In this document: piece after piece, positions 46,924 to 59,945 of the stretch
Layout: the number at the start of each line of letters is the position of its first letter
Position numbering within the stretch: the first letter of the stretch is position 1
NCBI GenBank assembly: GCA_010909165.1
Contig: VJWM01000108.1
Location: 682,001-746,000 of the forward strand
Direction of reading: 5' to 3'
Length of the DNA stretch: 64,000 nt
Source of the DNA: Anthoceros angustus
Taxonomy: Eukaryota; Streptophyta; Anthocerotopsida; Anthocerotales; Anthocerotaceae
Program-made: the position numbers and the translations under genes
Notes under the pieces: generated by a model
Told to the model about the DNA's origin: nothing
The model's input: the letters and a program-made list of their open reading frames with translations, nothing else
The model's database searches: none

Positions 46924-47149
46924 TAACAAAATATGTAATGGGTGCGATCAATTAACATATTATTAATTACATTGTATATATGTGTATATAAGGAAAACAA
47001 GTATATGAAAGCGAGAACTAGACTTAACTTAATAATGAAAAGGCATGACTCTTTGCTAAAGGACGAACCCTAATGAAAGGGTAAGTAAGCTAAATTAAGA
47101 AGTGCACACTCTATATATGTAGATATAACTAAACCGAAATAACTCAACA
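46924..47149 (-). mobile_element. LTR shared by copies B and C
   Basis: Full length (226 bp), same ends as the LTR at 30841. Confidence 0.8.
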
Positions 47150-47160
47150 CTACTATTCTC

Positions 47161-47670
47161 TTATGGCTGGCCTGGCAATGGCTGGCCCGGCTGCTGGCTG
47201 GCTACATACAATGGCTGGCTATACAATGGCTGGCTATACAATGGCTGGCCATATAACAGCCGGCCATACAATGGCTTGCCCGACAATGGTCGGCCATACA
47301 ATGGCCGTCCGGCTACAATGGGCCATACAATGGCTGGCCATACAATGGCTGCTGATACAATGGCCGGCCCGACAATGGCTGGCCCGACAATGGCTGGCCC
47401 GACAATGGCTGGCCATACAATGGCCGTACCATACAATGGCCGTACCAAGAATGGCGCCAACGCGATAATGGTCGCTACGATGGATGGTTCGAGCATGGCG
47501 CCCGACAATGGTCGGCCCGACAATGGCTGGCCAAATGGTGGCCAAAATCGAATGGCGCCCAACGCCCGACAATGGCCGGGCATAAAATGGCTCGCCAAAA
47601 TCCAGGAATGGCGCCCAACGCCCGACAATGGCTGCCCGACAATGGCTGGCCATATAATGGCCCGCAAAAG
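47161..47670. repeat. Minisatellite of copy C
   Basis: About 30 units; the left part has GGCTGGCTATACAATGGCTG variants, the middle has regular GACAATGGCTGGCCC units. Confidence 0.85.
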
Positions 47671-48545
47671 GCGGCATGTACAAACATGTACCATCGGGGG
47701 AGTGCGCACTTGCTTGTGGGTGTAGAGGTGGCACTCATAATAATAAGAACACTTAAGAAAATGCCAAAGAGCGTGACGTACTAGTATTAGGGCGCCTCAC
47801 GACTTTTTCCTTTCTAGGCTGACGTGTAAGGGCTGGGATTAATGGAGTGCGTGTTGCCGAGTGGCACGCACATTTGAATGGACGTGTTCATCATCCCCCA
47901 CCAAATTTAAAATACCCTCCCCTTCCTCCCCGCTCCCACCTAGCCCCTTGCTAGTCCACCAAATTTATAACTTTGCTTACATTTTACAATGTTGCTTATA
48001 CTTCGCAATCTACAACATGGGAGCCACATCATTGATCCTCGTTATAAATGAACTCTAATCATATTTTTGAAATCAATACCAATAATAAAGACTTTTGAAG
48101 AAATAAAGATCAAATATCAAATTTTGAGAAAAGATTTTACAATGTAATCTACAACAAGGAGGCACGTCATCAATCCACCCGCAAATGGTCTTCAATAATA
48201 TTTTTGTGATTAATAACAATAATAAAGAGTTTAAAAATGAAGAACACATTTCAGAAAAATATTTTACAACGTAATCTACAACAAGGGAGCCACATCATCA
48301 ATCGCTGATATATATTACCTCAAATCATATTTTTGATTAATAATAAAAAGAGTTTTATAATAAAGAATACATTTTGAGAAAAATATTTTACAATGTAATC
48401 TATAACAAGGAAGCCACATCATCAATTGCTATTGTAAATGGCTTCCAATCATATTTTTTGATTAATGATGATAAAATATTTTTTGAAGAAATAAAGATCA
48501 AAATTTGAGAAAAAGGCTTTACAACGTATCTACAACAAGGGCGCA
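47671..48545. repeat. Copy C non-coding region, AT-rich subrepeats
   Basis: Same order of subrepeats as copy B, nearly base for base across 47900-48530. Confidence 0.8.
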
Positions 48546-49495
48546 ACGCCCGACGATGACGATGGCCCGATGAGGAGGTTGCTGCAGTAAGTCATTAGCA
48601 AAATTGCTTCATCCGCCTCATCATTTTCTTGTTCTTCTTCCCCGCAGAGCAATCTCCTCGCTAAGTCGTGAAAGCGTGGACGTCGGAAGAGCAAGAGGTC
48701 GAAATCCTCCTGTAGTGGGAACAGCTCACTTGCGCCAAGTCCGCTTTCATCAAAGGTGACACTGCGGTCGTAGACCACCTTGCTCGAGGTACAAAAGCTT
48801 GTAAGCTTTTATACCTTGTATCCTATCATAAGGAATTTCTTGGCCTTAGCTAACTTGGTTCTCTTGGCCTTAGGAATGAAAGCGTAAGCTATGCAAGGTT
48901 CAGATAAGAAGGATGATTGGTTTTCTACCAAAGAAAGCTTCATAAGGGGTCTCCCTAAGATCCAGCAGGGCAATCTGCGTAAATAAACAACAGGTCATGA
49001 GGGCCTCAAGATGGGAGTGGCGTGAGGCTTGTGGAACAAGGAAGAAACCATCTCCCAGCTGTCAAATTCAAGCGCAGCCTACACCATTTGTTGTGGTGTG
49101 TATACGATCAGAAGTTGTCGCCCTATCCCCCATCCGCATAATAGGCGAATTCATGACGTGAATTCACCACCATTGTCAAGGAGGGTTTTCAAGCTTTTCA
49201 CCATCTCCAGATACTTCTAGTCTTTAAACAGCGAGAAGTATTCACGGCTTCTAAATAAGCCATGACAACCGGTCTGTCTGTGAATGTTAGGAACATCGCC
49301 ACCACCAATTGAGGGTCATGAAAGTGGCCCACATATGCGGACGAGCTCAAGAACGATGAAGCCCGTGGGGAGCTTGGTTCTTGGGCTCTGATGACATTTG
49401 GACAAGGAATTACGGGCTTCACAAAGTGGTAAGGGTGGCAAATCATTAATTTTTCCATCACCATACATGTCACTAGTCGCTAGTTTGTGAACTCG
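48546..49495 (-). pseudogene. Copy C copia integrase, truncated
   Basis: The frame 48778-48530 (-) gives a clear integrase C-terminal segment: V-T-F-D-E-S, E-L-F-P-L-Q-E-D-F-D-L-L, and an acidic tail E-E-E-Q-E-N-D-E-A-D-E. The frame 49473-49198 gives the core start. It stops at the foreign LTR at 49496; protease and gag of this copy are missing. Confidence 0.75.
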
Positions 49496-49743
49496 TGATG
49501 AGAATCACTACTCTTAGATAGAAGAGAAACAATGGAATGAATTGATTAATGAGTAAAGTACAAGCCTTTAAATAGGCTGGTGGTTGGTTACAACAATATG
49601 TTGTTGTAACCATAAGTGGTTGCAACCATAAGTTGTTGCAACTATAAGTTGTAACAACTAACTACCTAAAGCCCTAGCTCTAAATTAATGTTTAAGTAAT
49701 GAGGCCCTAATGAATAGTGCCCTAAGCTAGACCTATTTCATCA
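49496..49743 (-). mobile_element. Foreign 248-bp LTR, - strand, ends TGATGA/TCATCA
   Basis: The ends are perfect 6-bp inverted repeats. Just right of it GTGAGTGGGAG on - is a polypurine tract, so this is the 3' LTR of a - strand element. TATTTAAAGGC (about 49570 on -) is a likely TATA box. It holds three near-copies of GTTGCAACCATAAGTT (49600-49660). It is unrelated to the other LTRs here. Confidence 0.7.
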
Positions 49744-49867
49744 CTCCCACTCACTATGAATGTAGGGGTGAATTCTAGCTTCAAAATGAGGTCTAAATAG
49801 ATGATAGACTCCCACTTAATAAAAAGTTATAAGAAGAAAATGCTAAAACTTAAGCTTTTGATGAACA
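49744..49867 (-). mobile_element. Internal remnant of the foreign element
   Basis: Polypurine tract (49744-49754) and about 110 bases of AT-rich 3' internal sequence, then an abrupt join to + strand copia RT. The 5' part of this element is gone. Confidence 0.55.
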
Positions 49868-51330
49868 AATAAGCCTTGGGAGTTAAGCATTTGCCACGGA
49901 AGGAAGCGATTACTTGCAAATGGGTTTTTAAAAACCAAGCAATCTTGGCGAGATTGCTTTCGGTACAAAGCCCGGACTCATGCCGAGGTTTCACCAAGTC
50001 CTCGGTTTAGACTACGAGGAGACTTTCTCTGTCAGGCACAATCCATCGAATCTTTGTTATCTCGAAAAGAACTTGGAGCTACACCAAATGGATGTATGTC
50101 TGCTTTTTCTACATGGTGAAATCAAGGAAGAAATCTACATGAAGCATTAGGCTATGTCGACAAGAAATTTCCTAACAAGGTACTCGAAGGCTGCCAAAGC
50201 CACTGTATGGGCTCAAAGCAGTGCGATGTTATGGAAATGAAAACTAGATGTCTTGAACTCAAGGCTTTGGGTTTGTGCAAAGCAAAGCGGACTCGTCATT
50301 TTACTACTTGGTTGATGGCTCTATGTTTTGTATCCTTTCTTTTATGTGGACGATTGCATCTTCGCCTGCACGGACACCACCATTCTCCAGAGTCAAGGAT
50401 CTTCTCGGAATAAATTCAAATGAAAGATGTGGGAGCTTTAAAATTCTGCCTAGGTGTTCAAGTCCTAAAGGAATAGAGAGAAGGGACTCATCGTTATACA
50501 TCGGAAAAGTATAGCAATCTTGAGGCGATTTTCCTTGATCCAAGCTAGACCCGGTTCACTCCAGGTTACCTGTGGGAGTCAAGGTGACTGTAACCATTGT
50601 CGCCACCCAAGAGAAACCTGCCGATATGGAGAAGATTCCTTATATAGGCATGCCGTAGGGTCGCCTAATAATATTTATCTCGGGCCGGACACGCGTCACT
50701 ATAGCTTTTCGATTAGATTCGCTTTCCAATTTCTAGAAAGACCGGAGACTGAGCACCTTTGGGCAGCCGTGAAACCAATTTATGTCGTTACGAAGAACCG
50801 CATCACTCATGGTATTTTCTTCCAAGTGGCTCCCTATCGGGACTAACCCTCTCGGCTTTCACGGATCTGCGTGGAGCCATCATTGATTCACGGAAGAGTT
50901 TATCAGCGTCGCTTTCGTACAGAGGGGCCATTAGGTCTTGTAAGAAGCAATCGAGTATTGCACTTTTCATCAACCTGAGCCGGAATATATCTCATTGGGC
51001 TGATTAATTTAAAAAGAGGCGAGGTGGGCAAGATCTTATTTGAAAGGACCTTTATGTTGAGCAGCGGTCCACCATGGTACCTGTGACATACGCTCGTGCT
51101 CTCGTGGCCAACCTCGTTTCCATGCTTATACCAAGCATATCAAATCAAACATCATTATATTAGAGACACATGGCCAAAGGAGTGATTCAAGTCAAATAAT
51201 ATCCCTACAATGACAATACAATGGATATCTTAACTAAAGGCGTTGCCCAAGCGAGACATTCACAGCGGCATGGAGTCCCTTGGCCTCACGGACTTCACCT
51301 ACTTCAAGCAAGATGAAGGTAAATTATGAT
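49868..51330 (+). pseudogene. Second copy of nested copia: RT and RNase H
   Basis: Starts at the T-W-E-L-like segment equivalent to 38608 of the first copy. The catalytic Y-V-D-D is intact at 50343-50354, where the first copy has lost a base. A long - strand frame here (50543-50304) is a shadow. RNase H follows to about 51300, with D-S-R-K-S-L-S at 50887. LTR, gag and integrase of this copy are missing on the left. Confidence 0.8.
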
Positions 51331-52111
51331 CATGCTGACCTTGTGGAGTTGGGGGTGGGGACTGAGTCCCCCGGGTTTTACAAGCTTATCACATTAGTTT
51401 TGTGAACCCATGCTCCGCAGTGTCCTACCCATCCGTCGCACCATGCTCTGCGGCACATCACAACAAAGTTTTTGAGCAGGTTAGGCATGGTCGATTTACA
51501 CCACCAGTGAGTCATGGATGAAGCATCATATACCTACCCAATCCGCCCACTCGTCATTCTCTTTCCCTGCTCCTCCGTCCTTTTCGTGTTTGGTGCACTC
51601 GCCCTTTGTTCCTTGTCCTCGTGCAACGAGCAGCAGGTCCTTATTGCTTCGCCCACGCATCCCTCTAAGGGGATCACAGCTTGGATACCGGGCTTGATAT
51701 CTTGATGTCCTGGTGGTCTTCGCCTCACACCCATTTGCAACCTCAAGCTCCAGCCAAATCCTCCGCAAAGGCTGAAATCAAGGGCTTCCCACTCCTTGTC
51801 CCGGCAGCTCGAGTTATGCTAACCTCCTGCCTAGTCCTTCTCTTCCAATGCACATCACCATAGTTTTCAGTGCGTAGCGCAGCCCCTCAAGCTTCTACCG
51901 TTGCCATTTACGCTGCCGCCATCGAATCAGATATCAAAAGGAAGCCAGATGATTGCCACCGATCATGAGCAACCGAGACATATGATCGACGCCAACCGCT
52001 TGAGCTTCTGACGAATGACTTTTGGAGAGGGTATAATCGAGGCACAAAGATAACGAATTTTCTCTACTCATTTTGCTTAGTGAAGAGCAAGTATCTCAAG
52101 CTTATGTGGAG
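51331..52111 (+). other. 3' untranslated region of second nested copia
   Basis: Equivalent to 39901-40669, including TTGGGGGTGGGGACTGAGTC near 51349. No gene. Confidence 0.5.
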
Positions 52112-52289
52112 TGTTGAAATAACCTCTTTATTGGCGATGCATTATGCATTAGGTTTGACTATAAACATTACTTCATGTAATATCACTTGCACATTATTAT
52201 TTTCTCTATGGCTTTCCTTCGTGCCTTGTGTGTGCTGTGAGCGCCATGTCAAGCTTCCTTAACTTCAAGCGGCTCGTATTTTGGTTATC
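52112..52289 (+). mobile_element. 3' LTR of second nested copia
   Basis: TGTTGAAATAACC start and TTTTGGTTA end, as in 34804-34987. Confidence 0.8.
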
Positions 52290-53274
52290 ATTATACGGTA
52301 GTTGGTGAGGCTGCATTTAAACTCTGTTTGCACAATCCTTTGTTTTCTAATCTCCCACTTGTTCGCGAGGTGGAGCAAGAGGGACATGAATTTCAGCATC
52401 AAATGTATGCAAACTTATTTTTGTTTATTTGCACGCTTACATACAACACCCCAGGAGGTCAAGGTTAGCAAGTAAAAGCGGGCTTTAACAACAAAGCAAC
52501 TCAAGTCCAAATGTCCTATCTCTTTTCGTGATCTTGTAAGTCTCAGCGATAGCGGCCACGTTTGGCGTTTTGAAACGTCTATCAACATGTTGCCGGTGTG
52601 CTTCAGATTACGGCATTTTGCGATGTGTGAGTGCGACATGTGGTCGAAACCCGCGATTACTGCTACCATGGAATGCTCGCAACACACGACGCCTGGAAGA
52701 TTGTTAGGGTTTCTAGGTGGAGGCAAACACCGAGATGGCGGTATTCGGGAAGAGAGTCGCAATCAATGTGTTGAAGACGGCGCCTTACTTCAAGAGCAAG
52801 TGCGGGCGATTTTGCGTTCGAGCTGTCCCATTCCTTATCAAATTGGTGGAAGCGATTATCACAATCATTGCCGGCACTCCTTGCCCTCACGGGCACCTCA
52901 GAATCTTTCGTGCGTGGCTGCCATTATTTTGAGTCAATAGATTGGCACTCATTTGGCTAGGATTTGTGTTTTGAATTTTGAGAACCATTTTGTAATTCTA
53001 TGATTTATATAAGATTTGTGCCAGTCTGGCGATTGTTCTAGTGTACTAGTGTCACGTTGCTCTACAAACCGACAGCAGTGCGAATTTCTTAAGAAATGCA
53101 AATTTTTACAAAATAAAATCAAGAAAAGAAACTAGTTGGTTTTCCATGATCATTTTCTTGTTTTCTCATTAGAAAATTGTTTTCTAAACAAGAAACAAAC
53201 ACAAACACATATTTGTGCACATCCAAATGTGCCTAATTTAATGTGCATTCTCATGAATGCAATCTACTTGCATA
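52290..53274 (-). other. Copy C leader, right part
   Basis: Array leader resumes at the same point as after 40842 in copy A, with GCATTTAAACTCTGTTTGC near 52312. Small frames on both strands are not supported. Confidence 0.65.
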
Positions 53275-53285
53275 GCTCGATACCA
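53275..53285 (-). other. Copy C primer-binding site
   Basis: GCTCGATACCA beside the LTR. Confidence 0.8.
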
Positions 53286-53509
53286 TAACAAAATATGTAA
53301 TAGGTGCAGATCAATTAACATATTATTAATTACATTGTATATATGTGTATATAAGGAAAACAAGTATATGAAAGTAGAACTAGACTTAACTTAATAATGA
53401 AAAGGCATGACTCTTTGCTAAAGGGCTTAATGAAAGGGTAAGTAAGCTAAATTAAATCTAAGTGCACACTCTATATATGTAGATATAACTAAACCGAAAT
53501 AACTCAACA
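53286..53509 (-). mobile_element. LTR shared by copies C and D
   Basis: Full length (224 bp) with the TAACAAAATATG and CTCAACA ends. Confidence 0.8.
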
Positions 53510-53519
53510 CTACTATCTC

Positions 53520-54350
53520 CATTATGGCTGGCCCACAATGGCTGGCTAAAATCAAGAATGCGATCAACATAGATAATGGCCCCGGCCATACAATGGTGGC
53601 CCCACAATGGTCGGTCCGCCACAATGGCTGGCCCCCAATGCTCGCCCTACAATGGCTGCGTATGCCACAATGGCTGGCTCCATATCGCACAATGGCCGGG
53701 CCATACAATGGCTAGCGGGCCGATACAATGGCTGGCCATACAATGGCTGGCTGGATATACAATGGTTACAATGGTCACATACAATGGTAATAATGGTCGC
53801 ATACAATGATCGGCTGCCCCACAATGGCTGGCTATACAATGGCTGGCCATACAATGGCTGGTTCTACCCTACAATGGTCACAATGGCTGGCCCCACAATG
53901 GCTGAAGCCATACAATGGCCGCCCGACAATGGCCTGGCCCGACAATGGCGACGATGCTCGACAATGGTCGCTCGACAATGGGCCGGCCCGACAATACGCC
54001 CGATAATGGTCACTGTATACCATACAATGGCCGGGCCCTTTACAATGGCTTTCGGGTTCGACAATGGCTGGCCCGACAATGGCTGGCCAGTACAATGGAT
54101 GGCACCCAAGAATCCAGAGCTCAACGCCGCGGCCGGCCCGCAAGCGATGGTTGGCCCGACGACACGTCCGGCTGGCCCGGCGATGGCTGCAGCCAAATGG
54201 CGATAGCCAAATGACTGGCCGACATACAATGGCCGGGCATGGCGCCAACGCCAAAATCTCGGCCCGAATGGCGCTCAACAGCCTGGCTAAATACCGCCCG
54301 CTATACAGCTGCTGGCTATGGCCATAATGGCCGCCATAATAATGGCCCGC
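53520..54350. repeat. Minisatellite of copy D, long and variable
   Basis: About 50 units, with TACAATGGTCACAATGG variants at 53750-53810 and 53870. Loses regularity after 54090. Confidence 0.85.
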
Positions 54351-55300
54351 AAAGGCGGCGTATCGTACAACATGTACCATCGGGGAGTGCACTTGCGTGA
54401 TTGCTTGTAGAGAGGTGGCACTTGCCATAATAAGAATACACTTAAGAAAATGCCAAGAGTCGTGGACGCATTAGTATTTAGAGTATAGGCCGCGACTTTC
54501 TCACGACTTTCTAGCCAGACTGTGTGTAAGGGCATGGGATTAATGGAGTGCGTGGTTACCGAAAGTGGCATCGCCTCCAAGACATTTGAATGGACGTTGT
54601 TCATCATCCCACCAAATCTTAGAAAATACCCTCCCCTTCCTCCCCGCCTCCCACCTAGCCCCCCTGCTAGTCCACCAAATTTATAACTTTGCTTACATTT
54701 TACAATGTTGCTTATACTTCAATAACGAAGTAAATACATGGGAGCCACATCATCGATCCCCTGCTATAAATGAACTCTAATCATATTTTTGAAATCATAC
54801 CAATAATAAAGACTTTTGAAGAAATAAAGATCAAATATCAAAATTTTGAAAGAGACTTTACAATGTAATCTACAACAAGTGGGAGGCATCGCGTCATCAA
54901 TCCACCGCTGCAAATGGTCTTCAATAATATTTTTGTGATTAATAACAATAATAAAAGAGTTTAAAAAAATGAAGAACACATTTTGAGAAAATATTTTACA
55001 AACGTGAATCTACAACAAGGAGCCACATCATCAATCATTGATATATATTACCCTCAAATATATTTTTGATTAATAATAAAAAAAAGAGTTTTAATGTAAT
55101 AAAGAATACATTTTTGAGAAAAATATTTTACAATATAACGGCTATAACAAGGAAGCCACATAATAATCAATGCTATTGTAAATGGCTTCCAATCATATTT
55201 TTTTGATTAATGATGAGTAAAAATATTTTTTTGAAGAAATAAAGATCAAAATTTGAGTAAAAAGGCTTTACAACGTATCTACAACAAAGGGCGCATGCCC
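54351..55300. repeat. Copy D non-coding region, AT-rich subrepeats
   Basis: As in other copies but with small insertions (for example GAGTAAAAATATTT near 55214), the only copy in which insertions outnumber deletions. Confidence 0.75.
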
Positions 55301-57010
55301 TAACGCCCGGCTAAATACCAGTTCCCGACGATGGTCTGGCCCGACGATGGCTACCGTCTGGCCCGACGATGTTTGGTCCCGACGACGGCCGTGCCCGACT
55401 TGAAGAGAGGAGGTTTACTTAGCAAGAAGTCATTAGCAAAATTGCTTCATCTCATCACTCATCATTTTGCCGTTGTTGTTCTTCCCTTCGTCAGAGAAAG
55501 CAATCCTCAAAAGGTAAGTCGTGAAAAACAAAGGATGCTGTAGAAGAGCAAGCGGCAGAGGTCGGAAATCCTCCCGTAGTGGGGAATAGCTCCCACTTGC
55601 GGCCAAGTCCTAGTTTCATCAAAGGTGACCTGCTGCATGCGTATAGACCACCTTGTTCTCGAGAAGTACTACATAAAGCTTTGTAAAGCTTTTATACCTT
55701 CAAGTGTATCCTATCATAAGGAATTTCTTGGCCTTAGCAAATTTTAACTTGGTTCTCTTGGCCCTTTAGGAATGAAAGCGAAGCTATGCAATCACAGGAT
55801 TCAAGATGAAGGATAGCTGGTTTTCTACCAAAGAAAGCTTCATAACGGAGTCTGTCCAGCAAGACCTGCCATGTGGGGCAATAAATTGCGTAAATAAAAT
55901 ACCGTCATGAGGCCTCGACCAAGATGGGAGTGGCAAAGAGGCTTGTGGAACAAGGAAGAAACCATCTCCTGCAAGAAGTTAAATTCAAGCGCCTACCACA
56001 CCATTTTGTTGTGGTGTGTATACGGTATCGTAAGATTTAACGTAGTTGTCGTCCTATCCTCATCCGCGCATAATAGGCTTGAAATTCGCTTTGATGAATT
56101 CACCACCATTGCTCGTAATCTGTGAGGGTTTCGGTACAAATGCTTTCCAGTCACCCATCTCTATATACTTCATGTAGTCTTTAAACAGGGAGGAAGTATT
56201 CACTTTTGGCTTCGCATTACAAGCCATAAGCCAACAACTGGGTCTTGTTGCCCTGCGGAATGTTAGGGAAAACTATCCGCCACCACCAATCGAGTACAGG
56301 AAAGTGGCCTACATATGTCAGAATATGGAGCCAGGCTCAAGAACGTATGAAGCCCCCCTGTGAGGAGCTTGGTTCTTGAAGGTCGCTTGATGACGCTTTG
56401 GACAATGCATACGTGCTTCACAAAGTGGGTAAGGGTGGCATGACCGCCAATTTTTCCATCACCATACATGTCACTAGTCGCTAGTTTTCGTGAAGAATTA
56501 CGTGGCAATCGTGAGGGTGACCTAAACGTGCATGCCATAACCTAGCTTTTTCTCGCTTTGTGCGCTTTGCGATTGTCTCAAGACTTAGAAGCTAAGTGTG
56601 TTCTAGCATCACCGATTGTGTGGCCAGTGGCGTAAACAATAGATCAAGTGGTCTCGCTAACCATAAGCTATTACTTTTCGATGATCAAATGCATCGATGA
56701 TCCACATTCTCTCGTGGGAGGAACAGGATATGACCGTTGTTATCCATGTTGAGCTTCCTAACAGTAGAGATGAGGTTCTCTGTGTCATTTCGTGGACATG
56801 ATACACTTCCGTGAGTAAGAGCGTGATCCCCTCAAGGAAGGAACTGGAATTTTCATCGCGGGTTTACGGCCCCTCGAGACATAAGTGATCTATCGCCACC
56901 CGTATGTAAACGAACCGATCTTTTACCGGCCGTCTATATAGGATTTAACGATTTAATGCGTTTTATCGCAAAACTAATGTGCTGCTACGCACGTATTTCA
57001 GATTAAGGCA
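55301..57010 (-). pseudogene. Copy D copia protease-integrase
   Basis: The frame 56538-56263 (-) reads the pre-integrase to core region with Y-G-D-G-K-I-G-G. The D-N-G-G-E-F site near 56100 carries an insertion. Many short insertions make this copy about 300 bp longer than copy A. Confidence 0.65.
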
Positions 57011-58010
57011 TTCCACTCAGGCTGTACCGGTCTCCTTGTGTGTTTGTTAGGACGGACATGTGGGGTTGGGCAACAGATGAGCAAACTCCCCTAGTCCCTC
57101 ACCGCCGCTGTGATGAAGGGTAAGCTTTGCTTTTTCACCATGGCTTACGTGTGTCTCAAAAGTGGAGTTGCCCTCCTCATGCAGGTACCTTTAAGGCATT
57201 CTAATCGCTTTCTTCGACACTTCGCTTTTCCCAATGACCCGAAATCTGCACTGCTGGCATTTCGGGGTCTTCTTGGGTTTCTTACGTAGTAGCTACAGCA
57301 CTTCGCGCGGGTATTACCTGCGAGTTAGGCTTCTTGCCTTTGTTTCATTTTGTGGTGTAAAGAGCTGCGCCGACATGCCAAGTAGTTCCTCTTGTTGCTT
57401 CTTCCCGAGAAGAGCTCTCTAACTCTGAAAACGTTGTTTGGGGAAGGGTAAAACTGCGGCCTTAGCTAGTTTACGCCCAAGGCTGGAGCGTTAGGACGTC
57501 ACAAAGTGTGACCATGACTCGGGAGTGACATCATGAAATACAATGTGAGTAAATTGAGAAGCGCCTCTAGCTTGAGAAACCAAAGGTTCTAAAGAATCCA
57601 AGATGTTTTTCAATTGTATCTCCGCCTCTCATTTTGCGATTAAACATTGCGGCGCCTCGACTTGTGGTATTTGTGCTCGCGTATAGATCTTGAAGCTCGA
57701 CCATATCTCGCAGTCTTAAGTCTTCCAGTGCAATCTCGGCGTATCGAGTCAACCCACTCAGGATCAGTACATGGCTTCATCCCTAATATAATATGTCCAT
57801 GCATCCCGATTCTTCTTTTCAAGAATAGAAGGAGTGGAGTCGGCAGTACAATATGGCAGAAACTTGTCCTCCCTTTGGCCAGCTTCCATAGTCGCTTGTT
57901 TTAGTGCTCCTCGTGATCATAACCTAGATATCATAATCGCTCCCCAAATCATCCTTTTCCTTGAAGCCATCTCCACCAAGGTTAGTGTTCGCTCAGCCAT
58001 GTTTAGGATT
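57011..58010 (-). pseudogene. Copy D copia gag
   Basis: 57752-57567 (-) reads L-Q-D-L-Y-A-S-T-N-T-T-S and G-D-T-I-E-K-H-L-G-F-F-R. The knuckle near 57250 is degraded. Confidence 0.7.
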
Positions 58011-59159
58011 TTTGTAGGTCCTTCCTAGCTTTTATAGATTTTTATGTCAATAGATTAATGCTCTGTCTGACCTAACCTTGCTGTCAACAGGGCTAATGGT
58101 TCAAGGTATCTAAGATGCTATTGATGCATCAAAGATAGGGCCGTACAAAATGCGCCGCTTTTACAAAGGGTTAGCATGTCAAGCGTCGAGGTAGGTTGTG
58201 CATTTGAACTCATTTGCAATCCTTTGTTTTCTAATCTCCCACTTGTTAAATGCGTAGGTGGAGCAAGAGGACATGAATTTGAGCATCAAATTATGCGTAT
58301 TTGTTTTATTTGCACGCTTACATGCAACACCTGAGGAAAGGGTTAGCAAAAGCGGGCTTTAACAACTGTAAGCAACTCAAGTCCAAATGTCCTATCCGCT
58401 CTTTGAATCTTGTGTCTACACCGATAGCAAGACGCTTCTCGATCGATGTTTTGAAAACGCACGTCCTATCAACATGTTCTTCGTGTGCTTCAATTCGGCA
58501 TTTAACATGATACACTGTGTGTGGTGCGACATGTGTGGTCGAAACCCCGATTACCTACTATGGAATGCTCGCAACACACTGCTGAAGATTGTTAGGGTTT
58601 CTAGGTGGAGGCAACACCGATGGCGCCTGTTCGGGGAAGAGAGATGCAATCAATGTGTTGAATGATCCGCTTTACTTCTTCAAGAGCAAGTGCTGATTTT
58701 GCGTTGATATCCATTCGTGACTGTGGTGGAGTGCTTTGCCTGCATTTGCACTCCTTGCCCTAAGCGATTACTGCATGGAATGCGTCAAGGCGGGCGTGGC
58801 GCCATTGTTGCCCGTCCAATAGATTGGCCACTCATTTGGCTAGGATTTGTGTTTTAGAATTTTCGAGAACCATTTTTGTAATTCTATATGATTTTATATA
58901 AAGATTTATTAAGCGGTTGTTCTAGTGTATTTAGTGTCAAATTGCTCTGCAATCGACAAAAGTTGCTAGGATGACTCTTAGAAATGCAAATTTTCTAAAT
59001 AAAATCAAGAAAAGAAACTAAGTTGGTTTCTTGATCATTTTCGTTTTCTCATTAGAAAATTGTTTTAACAAGAAACAAACACAACAACACATATTTGTGC
59101 ACATCTAAATGTGCCCAATTTAATGTGCATTCTCATGAATGCAATCTATGCCTGCCAGA
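58011..59159 (-). other. Copy D leader
   Basis: Uninterrupted leader, no nested element, no gene. Confidence 0.65.
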
Positions 59160-59170
59160 GCTCGATACCA
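59160..59170 (-). other. Copy D primer-binding site
   Basis: GCTCGATACCA beside the LTR. Confidence 0.8.
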
Positions 59171-59391
59171 TAACAAAATATGTATGGGTGAGGATCAATT
59201 AACATATTATTAATTACATTGTATATATGTGTATATAAGGAAAACAAGTATATGAAAGCGAAACTGGGCTTAACTCAATAATGAAAAGGCATGACTCTTG
59301 CTAAGGACGAACCCTAATGAAGGTAAGTAAGCTAAATTAAATCTAAGTGCACACTCTATATATGAATATAGCTAAACCCGATAACTCAACA
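59171..59391 (-). mobile_element. LTR shared by copies D and E
   Basis: Full length (221 bp); the last LTR in the window. Confidence 0.8.
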
Positions 59392-59399
59392 CTACTCTC

Positions 59400-59945
59400 C
59401 ATTATGGTGAGCAATGGTAGCAATCCAAGAATAGTGGCTTGGAGTAATGTTGGCCATACAATGGCGCCTGATAGGCCCCGATGACAATGGACAATGGTCA
59501 AGTGGGCATACAATGGGCCAGCCCCACAATGGCCATCAATGGGCTACACAATGGCTGGCCATACAACGCTGGCGGTTATACAATGGTCATATGGTTAATT
59601 TGACCATACAATGGCCCTGATAATGACCATACAATGCTGGCAAGAATGGGCGGCGACAATGGTGGCTGACAATGGTACAATGGTGGCACGACAATGGTGA
59701 CCCGACAATGGTGACCATACAATGGGTGGCACCCTATAGCTTGCCCGACAATGGCGCCCGACAATGGTATCTATGGATGGCAAATCAAGAATGGCGTACG
59801 GCATGGGTGGCTGATGATGGCGTTGGCCAGGTGTTGGTTCCGAACGATGGTGTCCGACAAGGTGTAATGGTGAAAATCCAAAGAGGGAATGGCGTAGCCT
59901 TACAAGCGATGGCCCCGGCACGATGGTATACTAGGCTGACATATA
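59400..59945. repeat. Minisatellite of copy E, degenerate
   Basis: Units of GACAATGGTG(A/G)CC and ATACAATGGG; resembles copy 0 more than its neighbours, with the last third hardly periodic. Confidence 0.75.
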
